A DNA stretch of 64,000 nucleotides from Streptomyces sp. 1331.2 (lineage in GTDB: Bacteria > Actinomycetota > Actinomycetes > Streptomycetales > Streptomycetaceae), in contig NZ_OBMJ01000001.1 in NCBI RefSeq assembly GCF_900199205.1, positions 620,001-684,000 of the forward strand. The letters are read 5' to 3'. Below are positions 8,297-16,853 of this stretch, piece after piece. The notes below the pieces were generated by a model. It made no database searches. It had not been told where the DNA came from and was given only the letters and a program-made list of their open reading frames with translations. The position numbers and the translations under genes are program-made. Positions within the stretch are counted from its first letter, which is position 1. The number at the start of each line of letters is the position of its first letter.

Positions 8297-9258
8297 CCAG
8301 CTCGCCACCGCTCGACGTCGTCACCGTCGGCGAGACCATGGCCGCCCTACGGGCCACCGGCCCGGTCAGGCTCGGCGCACCGATGCGGCTCTCCGTCGCG
8401 GGTGCGGAGGCCAACGTCGCCATCGGGCTGGCCAGGCTCGGACACCGCACCGGCTGGGTCGGACGGGTCGGCGACGACGAGTTCGGCGCGCTCGTCCTGC
8501 GCACACTGCGCGCGGAGCAGGTCGACGTCAGCCACGTTCGGTTCGACACCGAAGGCCGGCCCACGGGTCTGCTGGCCCGCGAGGACCGCATCGCCGATCT
8601 GGTCAGCGTCACCTACTACCGCTCGGGATCGGCCGGCTCGGCCCTCCGGTCCTCGGACGTCCTGCCAGCCCTGAACCCCGGGGTTCGCATCCTGCACCTG
8701 ACCGGGATCACCCCCGCGCTGAGCCCCGAGGCGGCCGAAGCCGTCCACGCGGCGGCTGCCAGGGCCGGCGAACTCGGCATCACCGTCTGCCTCGACGTCA
8801 ACTACCGCGCCCGCCTGTGGTCGCCGGCCGAGGCCCGCGCCGCCCTGCTCCCGCTGGCCCGGCTCGCCGACGTACTGGTCGCCTCCGCCGACGAACTGCA
8901 CCTGGTCTCCGAGGACCCGGACCTGCCCGAGGGCGACGCGATCGACGCGCTCCTCGCCCAGGGGCGCGGAGAGGTGGTGATCACCCGCGGCGGCGACGGC
9001 GCCAGCGCCAGCACCGCCCAGGGCACCGTCAGCATGCCCGCACGCCGGGTGCCCGTCGTCGACGTCGTTGGCGCCGGCGACGCCTTCGTCGCTGGCTACC
9101 TCTCCGGCCTGCTCGACGGGCTCGACGTCGAAGGCCGCCTCCACCGGGCCACCACCACCGGCGCCTTCGCCGTCACCTCGCACGGCGACTGGGAGGGCCT
9201 GCCCACCCGACGCGACCTCGCGCTCCTCGACCAGCCCGCCGGCACCACCCTGCGCTAG
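8293..9258 (+). CDS. kdgK: PfkB-family 2-keto-3-deoxy-sugar-acid kinase
   Basis: This 321-residue ribokinase/PfkB enzyme probably phosphorylates 2-keto-3-deoxygalactonate (or -gluconate) at C6 before aldol cleavage. The N-terminal signature region is GAEANVAIGLARLG (about 37-50). The C-terminal signature DVVGAGDAFVAGYLSG (about 257-272) carries the catalytic Asp of the GAGD anion hole. VCLDVNYRARLW near 165 is typical of KdgK. E. coli uses an unrelated DgoK for this step, so this is a non-homologous replacement. It starts inside the aldolase stop codon (ATGA). The stop TAG is part of a CTAG that begins a small repeat relic. Confidence 0.9.
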   Translation: MTSSPPLDVVTVGETMAALRATGPVRLGAPMRLSVAGAEANVAIGLARLGHRTGWVGRVGDDEFGALVLRTLRAEQVDVSHVRFDTEGRPTGLLAREDRIADLVSVTYYRSGSAGSALRSSDVLPALNPGVRILHLTGITPALSPEAAEAVHAAAARAGELGITVCLDVNYRARLWSPAEARAALLPLARLADVLVASADELHLVSEDPDLPEGDAIDALLAQGRGEVVITRGGDGASASTAQGTVSMPARRVPVVDVVGAGDAFVAGYLSGLLDGLDVEGRLHRATTTGAFAVTSHGDWEGLPTRRDLALLDQPAGTTLR

Positions 9259-9284
9259 GGCCTGTCCGGCGGATCTTGCCCTAG
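9255..9284. repeat. CTAG-flanked 22-nt relic, copy 1
   Basis: The kinase stop codon lies in a CTAG, followed by 22 bases containing GTCCGGCGGATCTTGCC and then a second CTAG. The same layout with 18 of the last 22 core bases in common occurs at 15138-15167, also exactly on a stop codon. Flanking CTAG is the kind of target duplicated by IS5-group elements, so this may be a solo insertion-sequence end left by excision. Confidence 0.5.
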
Positions 9285-9302
9285 CCCTCCTGGAGAGTCC
9301 CG

Positions 9303-10187
9303 ATGTCCTTCTCAAGCAACCCGCCCGGCCAGGTCGAGGTCTGGGCCGTCGGCGCCCACGAACTCGCCGAAGGCGCCCGCTGGATCGACGGACGGCTCGT
9401 CTACGTCGACATCCTCGCCGGCCGCCTCCTCGAAGTCCCCGACCTCACAGGGCCGCGAACCCCGCGCGAGATCGCCCGCCTCGACGTCCCGCTCGGCGCC
9501 GTCGCGCCGGTCGGCGGCCGGCCCGGACACTGGATCGCCGCCGCCGGCACGGGAATCGCGCTGCTCGGCCCCGACGGCAGTACGGACTGGCTCGCCCGCC
9601 CCGAGGACGGCGCCCCCGTCCCCACCAGGATGAACGACGGCGTCTGCGACCCGCAGGGCCGCTTCTGGGCCGGCAGCATGCCCTACGACGGCACCGTGGG
9701 TGCCGGATCGCTCTACCGCACCGACCACGACGGCTCCGTGCACCGCGTCCTCGACGGCATGACGATCGTCAACGGCCCCGCCTTCAACAGCACGGGCGAC
9801 CTCCTCTACGTCGCCGACAGCGCGGCCGGCGTCATCCACCGCTACGCCCTCGACCCCGACGGCAACCCGTCCGACCACGCGGAGTTCGCCCGCACGGCGG
9901 CCGGCGGCTCCCCGGACGGCATGACCGTGGACACCGACGGCTGCCTCTGGGTGGCGATCTGGGGACACGGCGCCGTCCACCGCTACCACCCCGACGGCAC
10001 CCTCCTGACGACCTTGCGCCTGCCTGCCCGCCAACCCACTTCCGTCTGCCTCACCCCGACCGGCGGCCACCTGCTGATCACCACCGCCCGCCATGGCCTC
10101 GACCACCCGGGGGGCCCGGACGGATCCGTGCTCCGCGCACCGGTCGCCTCCGCTGCCCCGCCCGCCCACGCCTACCGGCAGGAGTAG
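9303..10187 (+). CDS. SMP-30/gluconolactonase-family lactonase
   Basis: This 294-residue six-bladed beta-propeller hydrolyses sugar lactones; here probably D-galactono-lactone to galactonate, linking the SDR dehydrogenase to DgoD. The family's metal-site residues are readable: Glu in ELAEGARW (about 19), Asn in VNGPAFN (about 157) and Asp in GSPDGMTVD (about 205). PTRMNDGVCDPQGRFWAGSM is a standard SMP-30 segment. The ATG at 9303 has GGAG 7 bases upstream. It is 44 bases after the kinase, separated by the CTAG relic, and is followed by the secreted GH59 enzyme. Confidence 0.9.
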   Translation: MSFSSNPPGQVEVWAVGAHELAEGARWIDGRLVYVDILAGRLLEVPDLTGPRTPREIARLDVPLGAVAPVGGRPGHWIAAAGTGIALLGPDGSTDWLARPEDGAPVPTRMNDGVCDPQGRFWAGSMPYDGTVGAGSLYRTDHDGSVHRVLDGMTIVNGPAFNSTGDLLYVADSAAGVIHRYALDPDGNPSDHAEFARTAAGGSPDGMTVDTDGCLWVAIWGHGAVHRYHPDGTLLTTLRLPARQPTSVCLTPTGGHLLITTARHGLDHPGGPDGSVLRAPVASAAPPAHAYRQE

Positions 10188-10420
10188 CCGCAGCCGACCG
10201 GCAGGACGGGGCCCGCGGCATCGGCGTCGCACCGCCCGACCGCGACCTCGGACAGCGTCGGTCCCGGCCCGACCTCGGAAGGGCAACGGCAACGGCTGAG
10301 GAACAGCGCTTCGGCATCGAGCAGACGGTCACGGACCGGACGACCGCGTCCGCCCGCCCCGCCGTCCGCAGCCGTCATCGCACAACACCTGATCCCCACC
10401 CCCGACATGGAGTGACCCTC

Positions 10421-12898
10421 GTGCGTAGACCGTCCATCGCACCGCGAACCGGAACCCTGCTCGCGGCGCTGGCCCTGGGCCTCGCCACCGCCAGCACCGC
10501 CACCCCGGCACCGGCCGCCCCGAGCGCCGCCACCGCGCCCGCGCTCGCGGCTGCACAGACCATCACGATCGACGGCACCTCGACCGGCCGGCCCTTCGAC
10601 GGCCTCGGGGCGATCAGCGGCGGCGGAGCCACCTCGCGGCTGCTGGTCGACTACCCCGAGCCGCAGCGCAGCCAGATACTGGACTACCTGTTCAAGCCCG
10701 GCTACGGCGCCTCGCTACAGACGCTCAAGGTGGAGATCGGCGGCGACGCCAACTCCAGCGAGGGCCCTGAGCCCTCCCACATGCGCACCCCCACCGAGGT
10801 CAACTGCAACCGCGGCTACGAGTGGTGGATCATGGAGCAGGCCAAGGCCCGCAACCCGGACATCACGTTCTACGGCCTGGAGTGGGCCGCGCCGGGCTGG
10901 CTGAACGGCGGCATCTGGTCCGAGGACAACATCACCTACATCCAGTCCTGGCTCGGCTGCGCGAAGAGCCACGGGCTGAACATCGGCTACCTGGGTGGCT
11001 GGAACGAGAACGGCTACGACAAGGCCTGGTTCGAGAAGCTCCGGAGCTCCCTCGACAGCAGCGGCCACACCGCCACCAAGCTGGTCGCCTCGGACAACGA
11101 CGACGCCAACTGGTCGGTGGCCGCCGACCTGGCGAGCGATCCGGCGTTCGCCAAAGCCGTCGGCGTGGTCGGCGTGCACGGCCTGTGCTGGCACTCGACC
11201 CCCGCCTACACCGACTGCCCGGGAAGCAGCACGGCGACCGGTCTGGGAAAGCCGCTCTGGGTTTCCGAGGACGACAACGACAGCGGTTCCCAGGACCCGT
11301 CCGCGCTGGCCCGCAACCTCGACCGCGAGTACCTCGACGCAAAGGTGACCGCGGACCTCAAGTGGAACCTGGTCACCTCCTACCCGTCGAACGTGCCGTG
11401 GTCGAACGCCGGCCTGCTGCAGGCCGACCAGCCCTGGTCGGGCGACTACCGGGTGGGCCGCGACATCTGGGTGATGGCCCACACCACACAGTTCGCCAAG
11501 CCTGGCTGGAAGTACCTGGACGGCGCCTCCGGCTACCTGCCGGGCACCGGCGTCAACGGCGACCCGCACAGCGGAAGCTACGTCACCCTCAAGTCCGGCA
11601 AGGACTACAGCACCGTCATCGAGACCACCGACGCCGCGACCGCGACCACCGTCAACGTCAAGGTCGCCGGGGGCCTTTCGAACGGTACGGTGCACGTCTG
11701 GGCCACCGACATGAACAGCACCGACCCGGCCCAGTGGTTCGTCCACACCCAGGACGTCACCCCGCGCGCCGGCTCGTACTCGCTGACCCTGCAGCCGGGC
11801 CACCTGTACAGCCTGACCACCACCACCGGCCAGGGCAAGGGCACCGCCACCGCGCCCGCCGGGCAGACCTTCGCGCTGCCCTACCAGGCCGACCTGAGCG
11901 GCTACCAGAGCGGCGCGACCGCGAAGTACTTCCACGACTGGGCCGGTGCGTTCGAGGCCGCGCCCTGCCCGGCCGGGGCGGGCACCCCGACGTGCCTGCG
12001 CCAAGTCATCACCCGGGCCCCGCTGCCCTGGCACTCGGACATGAACTACACCCCGGCCACCCTGCTGGGCGACCCGAGGTGGAACAACTACCAGGCCAGT
12101 ACGGACGTCGACCTCGAACAGTCGGGCAGCTCCGCCGAACTGCTCGGCCGCATCGACCACATCGACCACGACCGGTCCGCCTACCATCTGAAGATCGACG
12201 ACACCGGCACCTGGACGCTCTTCACCGAGGACCGCTCCAGCACCGACATCGTTCTGGGCACTGGCCACTACCCCGGTGCCGGCGCCGGAACCTGGCACAA
12301 CCTCACGCTCGGGATGACCGGCGACTCGATCACCGCCTCCATCGACCACGTGCAGGTCGCATCGGTCATGGACCGCACCCACCTGACCGGCCAGATCGGC
12401 CTGGGCGTTGGCGGCTTCCAGCACGCCGACTTCGCCAACGTCGCCGTCACTCCGCTCGCCGGCCCGACCGCCACCACGGTCACCAACGTCAACAGCGGCA
12501 AGTGCCTCGATGTGACCGGTGCCTCCACCGCCGACGGCGCGCAGGTGCTCCAGTGGACCTGCGGCAGCGGCAAGGCCAACCAGCAGTGGCTGCTCCAGCC
12601 GGTGGCCGGCTCCAGCGCGGTGCAGCTGGTGTCCGTCAACAGCGGCAAATGCCTCGATGTGACCGGTGCCTCCACCAACGACGGCGCCCTGGCCGTGCAA
12701 TGGGCCTGCGGCACCGACAAGGCCAACCAGCAGTGGCTGCTCCAGCCGGTGGCCGGCTCCAGCGCGGTGCAGCTGGTGTCCGTCAACAGCGGCAAATGCC
12801 TCGATGTGACCGGTGCCTCCACCAACGACGGCGCCCTGGCCGTGCAATGGGCCTGCGGCACCGACAAGACGAACCAGCAGTGGACGACCTCTCAATAG
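10421..12898 (+). CDS. Secreted GH59 beta-galactosidase (galactocerebrosidase family) with C-terminal ricin-type lectin
   Basis: This 825-residue enzyme follows the GH59 pattern: a Sec signal (about 1-40), then FDGLGAISGGGATSRLL, YPEPQRSQILDYLFKP and LKVEIGGD, as in galactocerebrosidases. The acid/base Glu is expected in GGWNENGYD and the nucleophile Glu in LWVSEDDND. A beta-sandwich/lectin-like middle follows. The C-terminus (about 690-825) is a ricin-B trefoil with three QQW repeats around NSGKCLDVTGAST; two of these are identical at DNA level. It should release beta-linked galactose outside the cell for the importer and De Ley-Doudoroff genes upstream. GTG at 10421 is chosen because GGAG sits 8 bases before it; the open frame further upstream is a shadow. 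Confidence 0.92.
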   Translation: MRRPSIAPRTGTLLAALALGLATASTATPAPAAPSAATAPALAAAQTITIDGTSTGRPFDGLGAISGGGATSRLLVDYPEPQRSQILDYLFKPGYGASLQTLKVEIGGDANSSEGPEPSHMRTPTEVNCNRGYEWWIMEQAKARNPDITFYGLEWAAPGWLNGGIWSEDNITYIQSWLGCAKSHGLNIGYLGGWNENGYDKAWFEKLRSSLDSSGHTATKLVASDNDDANWSVAADLASDPAFAKAVGVVGVHGLCWHSTPAYTDCPGSSTATGLGKPLWVSEDDNDSGSQDPSALARNLDREYLDAKVTADLKWNLVTSYPSNVPWSNAGLLQADQPWSGDYRVGRDIWVMAHTTQFAKPGWKYLDGASGYLPGTGVNGDPHSGSYVTLKSGKDYSTVIETTDAATATTVNVKVAGGLSNGTVHVWATDMNSTDPAQWFVHTQDVTPRAGSYSLTLQPGHLYSLTTTTGQGKGTATAPAGQTFALPYQADLSGYQSGATAKYFHDWAGAFEAAPCPAGAGTPTCLRQVITRAPLPWHSDMNYTPATLLGDPRWNNYQASTDVDLEQSGSSAELLGRIDHIDHDRSAYHLKIDDTGTWTLFTEDRSSTDIVLGTGHYPGAGAGTWHNLTLGMTGDSITASIDHVQVASVMDRTHLTGQIGLGVGGFQHADFANVAVTPLAGPTATTVTNVNSGKCLDVTGASTADGAQVLQWTCGSGKANQQWLLQPVAGSSAVQLVSVNSGKCLDVTGASTNDGALAVQWACGTDKANQQWLLQPVAGSSAVQLVSVNSGKCLDVTGASTNDGALAVQWACGTDKTNQQWTTSQ
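12571..12867 (+). repeat. Two tandem identical 147-bp units encoding lectin repeats
   Basis: The segment 12571-12717 is repeated without a mismatch at 12718-12864, keeping the reading frame (49 codons). The preceding first lectin repeat is similar but diverged in DNA. This points to a recent in-frame duplication, or to gene conversion, in the ricin-type domain. Confidence 0.9.
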
Positions 12899-13473
12899 TC
12901 CCAGCCCGACCGCGGCCGGTTCTCCGTCGGTAACTCGGCCGAAAACTGGCCGCCGAGGCCTACGACGAAGCCCTGAAGACCGTCACCGACCCCAGGCCGC
13001 TGACCAGGGCACAGGGAGATTCCAGGCCGGCTTCGGTTTTGGTCGCCGGGGGCCCTGTTCGGGCCAGTTCTGCAGAATCGTGGTTCCTGGACCGCCCGCC
13101 GGGACGATTCTGTTGGTGCTGCCCTGAGTGGCAGCACGGACCCGGGAGATGACACGCCCGGTCGAGATGCCGCTTGAGGAGTTCGTACAGGCGGAAGGGG
13201 CAGCAGTGCGACGCGGAGCTCGTGGGCGTCTGCCGAGGTGCCGGCGGGAGCCGGTGTCGAGCCCTTGTGGCACCTGCACCGGCTCCGACGAGCCGCGACG
13301 AGTGACGAAAGAGCCGTACCGACGGTCACCGGCGGCGTACGCCGACCGCCGACTCCGTCGGCTGCCCGCTTGAACCGCTGCCACCGCACTGACCCAGCAC
13401 CTGCCAGCACCGAGCCTCAACTGCGCGTCTTCTGCCCGCATCGCGTGAAGCGCCGACGTAGGGAGTCCTGACC
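12899..13473. other. Non-coding gap of 575 bp
   Basis: No convincing gene is seen. A short rightward stretch near 12944-13010 reads like a protein piece (KLAAEAYDEALKTVTDP) but has a stop just before it and no start or ribosome site; it may be gene debris. The last 20 bases hold the AGGGAGTC ribosome site of the next gene. Confidence 0.5.
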
Positions 13474-15141
13474 GTGCCGTCCTTGCTGAACTACGCCATC
13501 CTCACCGACCCGACCTCGCTCCAAGCATCGCAGCCCGGGGCACCGTCCACGGGAACGGTGTACGTCATCGTCTCCAACACCCACCAGTCCGAGGTGCGGT
13601 GGGATTTCATCGACGTGGAGATTCCGGTCGGCAGCGGCCCCGACGACCTGACGGGCAACCCCACCGCGATCAGCGCGACCATCGAGAAGGACTACACGGT
13701 CAACCGGGAACCGGAGCCGACCTTCGACTGGGACAGTGTCCTCGGCCGCTTCCGGGCGCATGACCCCTCCGGGGGCAGGCTGACCCTGCCCCCGGAGGAG
13801 TCGCTGGTCCTGAGCCTGGAGAACATACCGGTTTCCGACCTGGCGGGGCTGGTCCGCGTGAAGATCTACGAACGCTCCGGCGGCGGCGACAGCAACCTCC
13901 CCGTACGGCGGGCGAACTCCCTCACCACTCTCGGGCTGGTGAAGCAGACTCCGAAGATCCCCCGCAACTTCCGCCCGGAGACGAACTCCCTGGTGGACGT
14001 GGACGCCGGCCAGAACCTCGTGCTGGCGTGGGAGGGGCCGGACAACCTCGACTACTGGATCCGCGATCCGCAGGGGAACGAGGTGCTCGTCCACTCGGCG
14101 GTCCAGGGGCCGCGGGTGACCCAGCAGCCCTACTCCTGGTCACCCCCCTCCGCGCCCAGGCGAGGCACCACCTACACGCTCATCGCCGGGACGACCACCG
14201 CCACGCAGCAGTACCAGGGGTACTTCCTCACCACCACGGTCCACGCACTCGTCCCCGAGTTCGACAGCGGGACGCGCACTCCGTGGGTCGAGCAGGCGCC
14301 GGGCAAGACCCGTGCCACCTTCTCCGCGGCCGGGTTGGAGGTCCACAACGGGGCCGGCGCCCTGGGAACCGTCACGGCCGACAGGGTCGACGTGGACCGC
14401 GTGGACACCAGGGCTGTGCACGGCCGCACCGCCGGCGACGGCTGGATCGACTTCCCGCAGTCGGGCCTGAACGTCCATCAGGGCGGCTCGACGCAGCTGG
14501 GCACCCTCTCGGCCGACAGGGCCGAGGTGGACCGCGTGAACACCAAGTCGGTGCACGGCCGCAACTCCACCGACGGCTGGATCGACTTCCCGCAGTCCGG
14601 AGTGGACGTACACAAGGACGGGCAGCCGGGGCGGGGGACCATCTGGGCCGACCGGGCGGACGTCAACGGCGTGAAGACCGCATGGGTGCAGGGGCCCAGC
14701 GACAGCGACGGGTGGATCGAGTTCCCGCCGTCCGGGCTGAACGTGTTCCACGGTCAGGGAAAGGCCTGGGGAACCGTCTGGGCCGACCGGGCCGACCTGA
14801 ACAGCGTGACCACACACTGGGCAGAAGGGCCGGACGGGAAGAAGAGCCGCATCGCCTTCACCGAAACGGGCGTGAAGATCACCGACCCCGAGAAGAAGCG
14901 GGGCACCGTGGTCGCCGGCGAGACCAACGTCCGCAGCGTGGTCACCCCCTGGGTGTCAGGGCCCCAGGAGGGAGCGGGATGGATCTCCTTCCCGAACGAG
15001 GGGGTGGACGTGCACCGGGATGGCGAGGTTTCCTTCGGACGGATTCGATACGCCTCGTACAAGGAATCGCAAACGGTGAACGAACGCCCCGTGCACCGCA
15101 GGCTGCCCCCTTACGAATGGCCGCCGCGGTCCGGGAACTAG
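13474..15141 (+). CDS. Uncharacterised protein with 5.5 tandem 45-residue repeats
   Basis: I do not recognise this 555-residue protein. It starts at GTG 13474 with AGGGAGTC at good spacing and has no signal peptide or membrane segment. Residues 1 to about 140 look like an Ig-like beta domain (NTHQSEVRWDFIDVEIPVG); about 170-260 look like a second beta domain (DVDAGQNLVLAWEGPDN). Residues 287 to about 532 are five full and one half repeats of 44-45 residues. The consensus is G(L/V)(N/D)VH..G...GT(L/I/V)WADRA(D/E)V..V.T..V.GP...DGWI(D/E)FP.S. The regular hydrophobic alternation suggests a stacked beta structure, like phage-fibre shafts or adhesin stalks. Absence of an export signal argues for an intracellular or contractile-system cargo role, but this is a guess. 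Confidence 0.85.
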   Translation: MPSLLNYAILTDPTSLQASQPGAPSTGTVYVIVSNTHQSEVRWDFIDVEIPVGSGPDDLTGNPTAISATIEKDYTVNREPEPTFDWDSVLGRFRAHDPSGGRLTLPPEESLVLSLENIPVSDLAGLVRVKIYERSGGGDSNLPVRRANSLTTLGLVKQTPKIPRNFRPETNSLVDVDAGQNLVLAWEGPDNLDYWIRDPQGNEVLVHSAVQGPRVTQQPYSWSPPSAPRRGTTYTLIAGTTTATQQYQGYFLTTTVHALVPEFDSGTRTPWVEQAPGKTRATFSAAGLEVHNGAGALGTVTADRVDVDRVDTRAVHGRTAGDGWIDFPQSGLNVHQGGSTQLGTLSADRAEVDRVNTKSVHGRNSTDGWIDFPQSGVDVHKDGQPGRGTIWADRADVNGVKTAWVQGPSDSDGWIEFPPSGLNVFHGQGKAWGTVWADRADLNSVTTHWAEGPDGKKSRIAFTETGVKITDPEKKRGTVVAGETNVRSVVTPWVSGPQEGAGWISFPNEGVDVHRDGEVSFGRIRYASYKESQTVNERPVHRRLPPYEWPPRSGN

Positions 15142-15167
15142 TGCCCGTCCGGCGGATCTTGCCCTAG
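15138..15167. repeat. CTAG-flanked 22-nt relic, copy 2
   Basis: CTAG containing the stop of the repeat protein, 22 bases ending in GTCCGGCGGATCTTGCC, then CTAG. The last 21 bases (15147-15167) are identical to 9264-9284. Spacing between the two CTAG sites is exactly the same in both copies. Confidence 0.5.
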
Positions 15168-15262
15168 GCGTGCATTTGCCGGAGCTCGGCCACACCTGGG
15201 CCTCGGTCTTCTGCTTGAGGCGTTCGTAGGGCGTCCGGCCGCCGAGAACGCCGTGCAGACAG
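15168..15262 (-). pseudogene. C-terminal scrap of an integrase-type transposase (IS3/IS481 style)
   Basis: On the minus strand this piece reads LHGVLGGRTPYERLKQKTEAQV, which matches the usual end of DDE integrase-core transposases of actinomycete insertion sequences (HxxLGGRTPYERL type). Only about 30 residues remain, with no catalytic part, no start and no inverted repeats. It abuts the CTAG relic and an unrelated transposase scrap in the opposite orientation, so this is a decayed insertion hotspot. Confidence 0.6.
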
Positions 15263-15263
15263 T

Positions 15264-15420
15264 GGCTCGGGCGACTGGGCCATACCGGCGTCGACCCCGA
15301 CCGGGCCAGCTTTGCCCTCGGCCTGCACGCCGCCCGCGACCCGGCCGTCCGGGCCGCGGGCGTTATCGCGGACACCGTCATCGACCTCGTCGGCCATCTC
15401 CGGCATTCAAGCGCTTGGTC
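15264..15420 (+). pseudogene. Fragment of an IS4-type transposase
   Basis: In the plus strand this stretch reads GRLGHTGVDPDRASFAL, then ARDPAVRAAGVIADTVIDLVGHL. That resembles the C-terminal region of IS4-family transposases common in Streptomyces (DPDRASF... and AAGVIA.TVIDLVG). About 50 residues remain; there is no start codon and the frame dies soon after. It follows the opposite-strand integrase scrap directly. Confidence 0.6.
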
Positions 15421-15752
15421 TGCTTGGCATACGGCCCTGAGTCCGCCAACAGCCCCTGTCGAATGAAGATTTGATTCATCGAAATATTTGTCGAACGGGA
15501 AGGTGCCTCGCTAGCCTCACAACTGGTCCAAGCGCTTCGACGCTGCAATGAGGAAAGGCCGACCGCAGGGGGCCAATGCCTCCGCCGCGAGATCCGACGC
15601 CGATCCGGCCACACCGAGCGGGCATCGGCCGACAGTGCCGCCAGTAACCCGATCCGCACGCTGGAGGAAGCATGGGCAGACAACGACGTCGATCCGCGGT
15701 CGCGGCGGCCGGCCTGGAGCGTGCGACACGCGTCGGCAGGAGGGGAGGATGG
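15421..15752 (+). promoter_or_regulatory. Upstream region of the secreted esterase gene
   Basis: No gene is seen in this 330-bp gap. An AT-rich island at about 15470-15495 (TTCATCGAAATATTTGTCGAA) has partial dyad symmetry around ATAT, with CGAAAT and TTTGTCG arms, and could be a promoter or operator. The final bases, AGGAGGGGAGG, are a near-ideal ribosome binding site for the ATG at 15753. Confidence 0.4.
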
Positions 15753-16682
15753 ATGAGGAAGGCAGCCACAGCGGCGGTCATGGCCCTGAGCGTCCTAGCG
15801 GGCAGCACGGCGTCAGCATCATCGGCGTTGGCATCACCGGCGTCCGCAGCGACGTTGACCCGGGTCGCCGACTTCGGCTACAACCCCACGAACATCGAGA
15901 TGTACGAGTACGTCCCGGCCAAGCTGCCCCGTCATCCGGCGGTGCTCGTGGCCGCGCACTGGTGCACAGGATCCGGCCCCGACATGTTCAGCGGCACCGA
16001 ATTCGCGTCACTGGCAGACCAGTACGGATTCATCGTGGTCTACCCCTCGATCACCGGTGACATCAAGTGCTGGGACGTCGCGTCGGACGCCGCACTGAAG
16101 CACGACGGCTCCAGCGACCCGGCCGGCGTGATGTCGATGGTGCGATGGGAGATCGCGAACCGCGGCGCCAACCCGCACCGGGTCTACATGACCGGCATCT
16201 CCTCCGGCGCGATGCTGACCAACGTCATGCTCGCCGACTACCCGGACGTGTTCAAAGCCGGGTCGGCGTTCATGGGCGTGCCGTACCACTGCTTCTACAC
16301 CGGCACCTTCCGCGGCTGGAACAGTGACTGCTCCACCGGCAAGATCTCCAAGACCCCGCAGGAGTGGGGTGACCTGGTCCGCGCCGCCTACCCCGGCTAC
16401 CGCGGGCCACGGCCGCGTATCCAGCTGTGGCACGGCACCGAGGACGACGCCCTCGACCACCACAACCTCGGCGAAGAGATCAAACAGTGGACCAACGTCC
16501 ACGATGTCAGCCAAACCCCGGTCTTCACCGACCAGCCCCAGGCGATCTGGACAAGGACTCGCTACGGCAACGCAAGCACGAGGCCACCGATCGAGGCCAA
16601 CAGCTTCCAGGGGTACGGCCACGAGCTGCCCAAACCCGGCATGGCACTGCTGGCCCTGAAGTTCATGGGCCTGGCACCCTAG
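15753..16682 (+). CDS. Secreted PHB-depolymerase/acetyl-xylan-esterase-type esterase
   Basis: This 309-residue secreted alpha/beta hydrolase belongs to the PHB depolymerase/CE1-like esterase family. A signal peptide covers about 1-33 ([17 protein letters not shown]...ASAAT). The mature part starts with [12 protein letters not shown], then [22 protein letters not shown], the nucleophile elbow GISSGAM (Ser about 150), the catalytic Asp in [11 protein letters not shown] and His in GYGHELP. Such enzymes act on poly-3-hydroxybutyrate or on acyl groups of plant polysaccharides; which one cannot be decided here. The internal ATG at 15753 is used because of its excellent ribosome site; the in-frame ATG at 15672 would add an arginine-rich stretch before the signal. 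Confidence 0.88.
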   Translation: MRKAATAAVMALSVLAGSTASASSALASPASAATLTRVADFGYNPTNIEMYEYVPAKLPRHPAVLVAAHWCTGSGPDMFSGTEFASLADQYGFIVVYPSITGDIKCWDVASDAALKHDGSSDPAGVMSMVRWEIANRGANPHRVYMTGISSGAMLTNVMLADYPDVFKAGSAFMGVPYHCFYTGTFRGWNSDCSTGKISKTPQEWGDLVRAAYPGYRGPRPRIQLWHGTEDDALDHHNLGEEIKQWTNVHDVSQTPVFTDQPQAIWTRTRYGNASTRPPIEANSFQGYGHELPKPGMALLALKFMGLAP

Positions 16683-16798
16683 GGCCAATGCCGGTGACAA
16701 GTCGCCTGCGAGTGAGCGGGTACGGAGGGTCCGGCACCGGCGGGGCGCAGTGGTTTCCCGATGTCCACGTCGCGCCCCTCGGCAAAGGTCGGGCCGCC

Positions 16799-16833
16799 AG
16801 GGCGGGCACGGCCCCTTCCGCCGTGCCCGCCCT
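16799..16833. terminator. Bidirectional hairpin between convergent esterase and metE
   Basis: A perfect 14-bp inverted repeat (AGGGCGGGCACGGC / GCCGTGCCCGCCCT) with a 7-nt loop lies between the two convergent genes, 20 bases from the metE stop. It can serve both strands. Confidence 0.8.
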
Positions 16834-16853
16834 CGGCGTCTCGATCCGGCACG

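Noticed and set aside
12944-13127. Possible short gene reading KLAAEAYDEALKTVTDP
   Set aside because: A stop precedes it, no start or ribosome site, and the later part is not protein-like; at most debris.
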